From NCBI GenBank assembly GCA_026388125.1, contig JAPLKJ010000258.1:1-33883 (forward strand): a stretch of 33,883 nucleotides of DNA, written 5' to 3'. Positions 29,606 through 33,883 of this stretch are shown here, piece after piece. The notes beneath the pieces were generated by a model. The model was not told the DNA's origin. It was given only the letters and a program-made list of their open reading frames with translations, and made no database searches. The DNA comes from Elusimicrobiota bacterium. Its GTDB lineage: Bacteria > Elusimicrobiota > Elusimicrobia > Elusimicrobiales > UBA9959. Position 1 is the first letter of the stretch; the number at the start of each line of letters is the position of its first letter. A program made the translations under genes and the position numbers.

Positions 29606-30386
29606 TGTTCTTTCCTTTCATTTCCGGGAAAACGGCGCTTTTAACTTCCCCGTCGAAACTGTTCAGCGCTTCCACCACCAGCCGGCGGCCGTCCAGGTAT
29701 TTCTTCACGAAAGAGGGGGGCTCGCCGTACAGGCCCAGCATGTCCTGCATAACCAGCACCTGCCCGTCGGTGAACGGCCCCGCGCCTATGCCTATCACCG
29801 GTATTTTCAGCAGGTTCGTTATCCGCTCGGCCAGCCGCTCCGGCACGCATTCCAGCACCAGTGAAAAACAGCCCAGCCGCTCCAGCTCCCGCGCCTGACT
29901 AACCAGCCGCTCGGCCGAGGCCTGGTCTTTGCCCTGTGTTCGGTAGCCGCCGAACTTATTCACCGACTGCGGCGTGAGTCCGATATGCCCCATCACGGGG
30001 ATGTCGGATTTTATAATATGCGAAATAATTCCCTCATGGCCTTCCATGCCCTCGACTTTCACCGCCTGCGCGCCGGCGCGGGCCAGTTTCTCGACGGTTT
30101 CCATGGCGGGCAACAGCCCTTTGCGCATGGTAAGGAAAGGCATGTCGCCCACCACCAGTTTGTCCTTAACGGCCCGGGCCACGGCCGCCGTGTGCAGCGC
30201 CATCAGGTCGGCGGTGGCGGCCAGCGTAGAGCCGTGGCCGTGCATCACCATGGCCAGGCTGTCGCCCACCAGCACGCAATCCACGGCCGACTCCGCGGCC
30301 AGCGCGGCCAGGGTATAGTCGTAGGCCGTTATCATTGAGATCTTCCGGCCCGGCTTTTTATAATTGTAGAAGTCAGTTATTTTCAT
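29544..30386 (-). CDS. panB: 3-methyl-2-oxobutanoate hydroxymethyltransferase
   Basis: KKPGRKISMITAYDYTLAALAAESAVDCVLVGDSLAMVMHGHGSTL...GHIGLTPQSVNKFGGYRTQGK...IGIGAGPFTDGQVLVMQDMLGLY. Confidence 0.96.
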   Translation of the reverse strand: MKITDFYNYKKPGRKISMITAYDYTLAALAAESAVDCVLVGDSLAMVMHGHGSTLAATADLMALHTAAVARAVKDKLVVGDMPFLTMRKGLLPAMETVEKLARAGAQAVKVEGMEGHEGIISHIIKSDIPVMGHIGLTPQSVNKFGGYRTQGKDQASAERLVSQARELERLGCFSLVLECVPERLAERITNLLKIPVIGIGAGPFTDGQVLVMQDMLGLYGEPPSFVKKYLDGRRLVVEALNSFDGEVKSAVFPEMKGKNNGNSGRHKEVAEAPYLALRG

Positions 30387-31059
30387 AAATTTTAGCAAAC
30401 GCCGAGTAAATCCCGGCGTAAGCGCCGTCCAGCGCGTTTATGTCCGAAGCCACGGTGCGTTTATCCCCGCGGCAGATGGGCCCGGTGAGCGCGCGCGCGG
30501 GATCATGCCGGAAATTCTCGAGCGTTGCCCGGAAATAGCGCAGCACCTGCGCGTGCGGAATGCCGAACTTCCCGTTGAGGTCAAGCAGCGCCTTCTGCCA
30601 CAGCATTACCGGCAGGTTGGCGCCCAGCGCGCACAGCGCGTGGTAAAGTTTTTTATCGCCTTTGTTCACCGTAAAAACGGGGTTGGAAAAGTCCGGTACC
30701 AGGTCTTTCAGCGCGGTTCCCGGCTCCAGCGCGAAAGGGATGCGGCGATACTCCGCCAGCGCCAGCGTTCGCGCGGACAGCGGCATGAACGGGTGCATGG
30801 CGAAAGCCCCCCGAACATGCAGGCTGCCGGAGAAGTGAATTAATTTTTTCCCTTTCAGGAACGGGTTGGCGGCTATGAACCGCGCTATGGCGCCGTCGCT
30901 GATAAGAATAAAAACAGTGGAGCAGCCAACGAGCGCGGCTTCGGGCGTGGATCTGCACCGCCTGTGCCAGAGTTTATAAGGTGTTTTAAGCAGCCTGAAA
31001 TAGGCCTGCAGATGGGAGGAAGCCCGGCCGTTGCCGGCTATGCCGTATGCTCTTTTCAT
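30373..31059 (-). CDS. Rossmann-like/DUF2520-type protein; candidate PanG-like ketopantoate reductase
   Basis: MKRAYGIAGNGRASSHLQAYFRLLKTPYKLWHR...VFILISDGAIARFI...LIHFSGSLHVRGAFAMHPFMPLS...LALEPGT-like (FALEPGT); first gene of the pan/coa operon, overlaps panB start by 14 bp. Confidence 0.72.
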   Translation of the reverse strand: MKRAYGIAGNGRASSHLQAYFRLLKTPYKLWHRRCRSTPEAALVGCSTVFILISDGAIARFIAANPFLKGKKLIHFSGSLHVRGAFAMHPFMPLSARTLALAEYRRIPFALEPGTALKDLVPDFSNPVFTVNKGDKKLYHALCALGANLPVMLWQKALLDLNGKFGIPHAQVLRYFRATLENFRHDPARALTGPICRGDKRTVASDINALDGAYAGIYSAFAKIYENN

Positions 31060-31331
31060 AACATGGGTACCTGTCACTAGGGATCAGGTCCGCTGGTGTT
31101 ATTATATTATAACAGCCCTTATGTTTACTACAGTTCATTGGGAGAATCCCCAATACCACTATTATGGCTCACTCGCTCCCCGGTCACCGCTGCGCCCGGC
31201 GGTAGTGCTGCAGGCTGAAAAAGAGGCGCAGAAGCTTGCACAGGAAGAAAGGGATGATAAGCCGCAAAAAGCCAACTCCTGGGCCGCCTGCATGGCGCGC
31301 ATTTTTTGAAGTCTACCCGCTTATCTGCCCC

Positions 31332-31351
31332 TTATGCCGATATCGGCATAA
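31332..31351. repeat. Perfect 20-bp palindrome TTATGCCGATATCGGCATAA
   Basis: Left half TTATGCCGAT is the exact reverse complement of the right half ATCGGCATAA; intergenic. Confidence 0.9.
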
Positions 31352-31387
31352 TGCCCCCAATGCAAACTGGAAATGAGGCCGGTTGCA

Positions 31388-31462
31388 CTCCCGAAAATTC
31401 TGTGACGCCCGGTAACTGCCGGGCGCGGCGGGGTTTTTTTGAAATTTCAGGGAAACGCCCCG
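31388..31462. repeat. GC-palindrome interspersed repeat, copy A
   Basis: CTCCCGAAAATTCTGTGACGCCCGGTAACTGCCGGGCGCGGCGGGGTTTTTTTGAAATTTCAGG; shared with 32434.. and 33683... Confidence 0.85.
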
Positions 31463-31473
31463 CTTTTTAGCTG

Positions 31474-31504
31474 TTGACATGTCAAGGCGCGCCTGCAATA
31501 ATAT
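31474..31504 (+). promoter_or_regulatory. Putative promoter of the secreted orphan gene; -35 lies in the palindrome TTGACATGTCAA
   Basis: TTGACA 31474-31479; palindrome 31474-31485; AT-rich -10 candidates AATAAT/TAATAT (31497-31504) with 17-19 nt spacing. Confidence 0.5.
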
Positions 31505-31515
31505 AAAAGGTGCTT

Positions 31516-32388
31516 ATGCGAACTTTTATCGGGGCGTCGCTTCTGGCAGTTCTGACCGCTGCGGCCGTTATGGCCCAGGAGGGAGACTTCGGCCTGGGCG
31601 GATTATCGGTTAAGAACATGGGATCCGCCGGAACAGCCCCCGTGCCCGTTTCGGCGCCGCAAACCGCGGTTTCCAGCCCCGAGCACCGGCTGAACGAATC
31701 CAGAAAAGCGCTGAGCGCGGTGAACTCCAGCAGGGGGGACGACACCGACGCCCGCCTGTACAAAGATACCGACATGGCTATAAAGGCCTATGAATACTGT
31801 TTTCCCGGGACGCGCGTCAGCTACAAGGATCCCCAGAACTTCGCCTCCATCCGATTCTATATGAATTCCGGCTCGGCCAAATTCAATCCCGACGGCGCGC
31901 AGACCCGCCGGGTGGAGCAGGCGCTGGACGCCATCCTCGCCGCCAACCCGCCGCAGGCCCGCGTCATCTTCGAAGCGCTGATAGCGGCCGGCGGCAATGT
32001 GACGCTGGCAATGGGCAGCCTGGCGGAAATCTTCTGCAATAAGCGCGCCCGGTACCTTCCCCACGTGCGGGACATGGACTACGCGCAGGGCAAGAACTAC
32101 TACCGTTTCGCCGGCATGTTCATCGGGCTGCATCCCGCGGTCGTGCGCGCCGCCGGCGGATCGGCCGCCTACGGCAACATAGTCGGCAACCCCATAGTGT
32201 ACGCGGGCGCGGAAATAGTGCAATGGTGGGGCAAGGTCTTTGCCGGCGGCGGCACAGGCTCGGGTGTGGACACCCTGCACACCATGGGTCCCGACGGCAA
32301 CGGCAACCTGGTGGACAAGATCCCGGAACTGAACAAAGGCATGAACGCCGCCGCCAGGCTGCGCAAGACCAGGAACACGGGTTTATAA
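31516..32388 (+). CDS. Secreted hypothetical protein
   Basis: MRTFIGASLLAVLTAAAVMAQEGDFGLGGL signal peptide; long coherent ORF with own promoter-like region; no family recognised. Confidence 0.75.
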   Translation: MRTFIGASLLAVLTAAAVMAQEGDFGLGGLSVKNMGSAGTAPVPVSAPQTAVSSPEHRLNESRKALSAVNSSRGDDTDARLYKDTDMAIKAYEYCFPGTRVSYKDPQNFASIRFYMNSGSAKFNPDGAQTRRVEQALDAILAANPPQARVIFEALIAAGGNVTLAMGSLAEIFCNKRARYLPHVRDMDYAQGKNYYRFAGMFIGLHPAVVRAAGGSAAYGNIVGNPIVYAGAEIVQWWGKVFAGGGTGSGVDTLHTMGPDGNGNLVDKIPELNKGMNAAARLRKTRNTGL

Positions 32389-32433
32389 TTGTTTCCCGCC
32401 GCCTGCTTCGTGCCGGCAGGCAGTATTTCAATA

Positions 32434-32500
32434 AAATTTTATGACGCCCGGCAACTGCCGGGCACAGCGGAACTTGTATAAATTGCAGGAAACCGCCCCG
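32434..32500. repeat. GC-palindrome interspersed repeat, copy B
   Basis: AAAATTTTATGACGCCCGGCAACTGCCGGGCACAGCGGAACTTGTATAAATTGCAGGAAACCGCCCCGGC. Confidence 0.8.
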
Positions 32501-32682
32501 GCTTTGATATTATAATAAGTTGAAGGAAGGCGAACGGTTTTTCGAAAAATTTCAGGCAGAGAAAAGAGCGGAACAAGGAAAGAGCTTCCGATAACAGGGC
32601 TTATGTTTACAGATCGGTTTGGAGGGGTAAAGTTCTTTATCGCTCAAGCGGAATATTCAGGGGGATAAAATACCGGTTGCCG

Positions 32683-33156
32683 CTAGCTGAAGCTGTAGAC
32701 GCGCAGTCTTTCAATATACCTTACTGTTATCGGCAGTTGCGTGCCAGGCTTGGGAACTTCGTTGATTACCAGGAGCATGTCGTCGCAAGAGGCGTGCTTG
32801 GAGCCCAGGACTAGCGGCATCATCGGATAATTAAGCGCTTTCAGGCGCTTATCTCCCGCGCCGTCCACGGTGACGGCGTCTTCTCCCCTGTTCTGCACGC
32901 ACCATACAACAGGTTTTCCCGCCGCCGCTGCCGGATTTTCACGCGCCTTTTCATAGGTCAGCGCCAGGGCCGCGGCCTCGGTCCGCAGCGGCTTCAGTTC
33001 AGCCATTCGCGCGCGGCTCTTCGTGAAGGCCGGCCAGGCGGATGCGAACCAGAGGTAAAGAAGCAGGCCTCCGAGTACGGTAAGACAAGGGTAAATGACG
33101 AATTTTTTAGCGGCTTTCCAGTTTACCGCCGGGATTTCTTTTTCTTTCGGATCCAT
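32683..33156 (-). CDS. Hypothetical single-TM membrane protein
   Basis: 157 aa MDPKEKEIPAVNWKAAKKFVIYPCLTVLGGLLLYLWFASAWPAFTKSRARM...; N-terminal TM helix; no family recognised. Confidence 0.6.
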   Translation of the reverse strand: MDPKEKEIPAVNWKAAKKFVIYPCLTVLGGLLLYLWFASAWPAFTKSRARMAELKPLRTEAAALALTYEKARENPAAAAGKPVVWCVQNRGEDAVTVDGAGDKRLKALNYPMMPLVLGSKHASCDDMLLVINEVPKPGTQLPITVRYIERLRVYSFS

Positions 33157-33682
33157 GTGTTTACTCCAGTGTTAAAAAAATAGCTGTTCCGACCAGCGGC
33201 GCGGCAGGCGGCGCTATGAGAGAACGTTCAGGTCAATGACGGCCCCTGCGGAACCCGGTCCCGGGAGCCCGGCCGTTGATGTCCTGCATTACAGGTAACT
33301 CTAACAATTTTCCGGCTTGCTTTCCAACTTTCACAATTGAAGCGGCCTTTTAAACTTTCACGCCCGAATTCAGGCAAAAGGCTCCTTTTTATTCCGATTA
33401 TTGAACGTTATGGTCGTATGACCCTCATCCCGGTGATTTATGCCATTTTGCATTTCGCCGTGTCCGCTATGACACGCGTTTTCAGCAACGTTCCGCGCCC
33501 CTGTAGTTACAGGAGCTTAACCCACCTGGGCCTGCCCTCTGAATTGCCTAAATTTAAGCCGGTCCCACAAGCGGCGCTATATGAACACGCCTGCGGCCCG
33601 CCGGACGAAGACTGCCAGCCGGACCCGAAAGGCGACTTATACGAAGTAATAGAACCCGCCCCGGCCGACGACTGAAATAAGC

Positions 33683-33742
33683 GCTCCCGAAAATTTTGTG
33701 ACGCCCGGCAACTACCGGGCGCGGCGGAGCTTTTCAAAATTG
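33683..33742. repeat. GC-palindrome interspersed repeat, copy C
   Basis: GCTCCCGAAAATTTTGTGACGCCCGGCAACTACCGGGCGCGGCGGAGCTTTTCAAAATT. Confidence 0.85.
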
Positions 33743-33810
33743 TGTTGCAAGCAAGTTAAAATGTCATGGTTTTAGTTTTTTAGAAATGTCATGATGCCTG
33801 ACTGCTTATT

Positions 33811-33836
33811 GCTGCTTGTAGCAGCGGCTTTTTAGC
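33811..33836 (+). terminator. Possible hairpin terminator
   Basis: GCTGC-TTGTA-GCAGC followed by GGCTTTTTAG; short stem. Confidence 0.35.
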
Positions 33837-33883
33837 AAGGATAAACCTCCTCCATGGATGGTCTTTTCCCGGGACGCTCGTCC

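Noticed and set aside
31031-31309. 92-aa plus-strand ORF
   Set aside because: Starts antisense to the panG-like gene and spans its promoter region; no motif.
33337-33675. 112-aa plus-strand ORF
   Set aside because: No recognised family, weak start context; might be real but not supportable beyond being open.

Overview
The window is a GC-rich bacterial chromosome segment around the replication origin. The lineage is probably Elusimicrobiota-like, but that is inferred only from gene content and style. From left to right it contains: a partial pilT; a protein with a LytR C-terminal domain; a NadD-YqeK fusion; a DUF2064 protein; an AT-rich oriC candidate with DnaA boxes; dnaA-dnaN-DUF721(dciA)-gyrB-gyrA; marC; proC; a chalcone-isomerase-like protein; proS; a stand-alone receiver; two head-to-head secreted protease genes that both lack a convincing 5' end; a TMTC-like GT-C/TPR protein; a compact phosphorelay cassette; a minus-strand pantothenate/CoA operon; and a repeat-containing right flank with orphan genes. 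The cassette consists of a hybrid histidine kinase, a stand-alone Hpt, and a receiver-PilB/GspE ATPase-receiver fusion. I consider it the strongest candidate for an undescribed system: a His-Asp phosphorelay wired directly into a type IV pilus/type II secretion-class motor ATPase. Other points of interest are a dnaA GTG start codon embedded in a DnaA box, a candidate alternative ketopantoate reductase (DUF2520/PanG-like) in the pan/coa operon, a three-copy GC-palindrome repeat family, and a perfect 20-bp palindrome. All calls come from reading the sequence; no database search was run.
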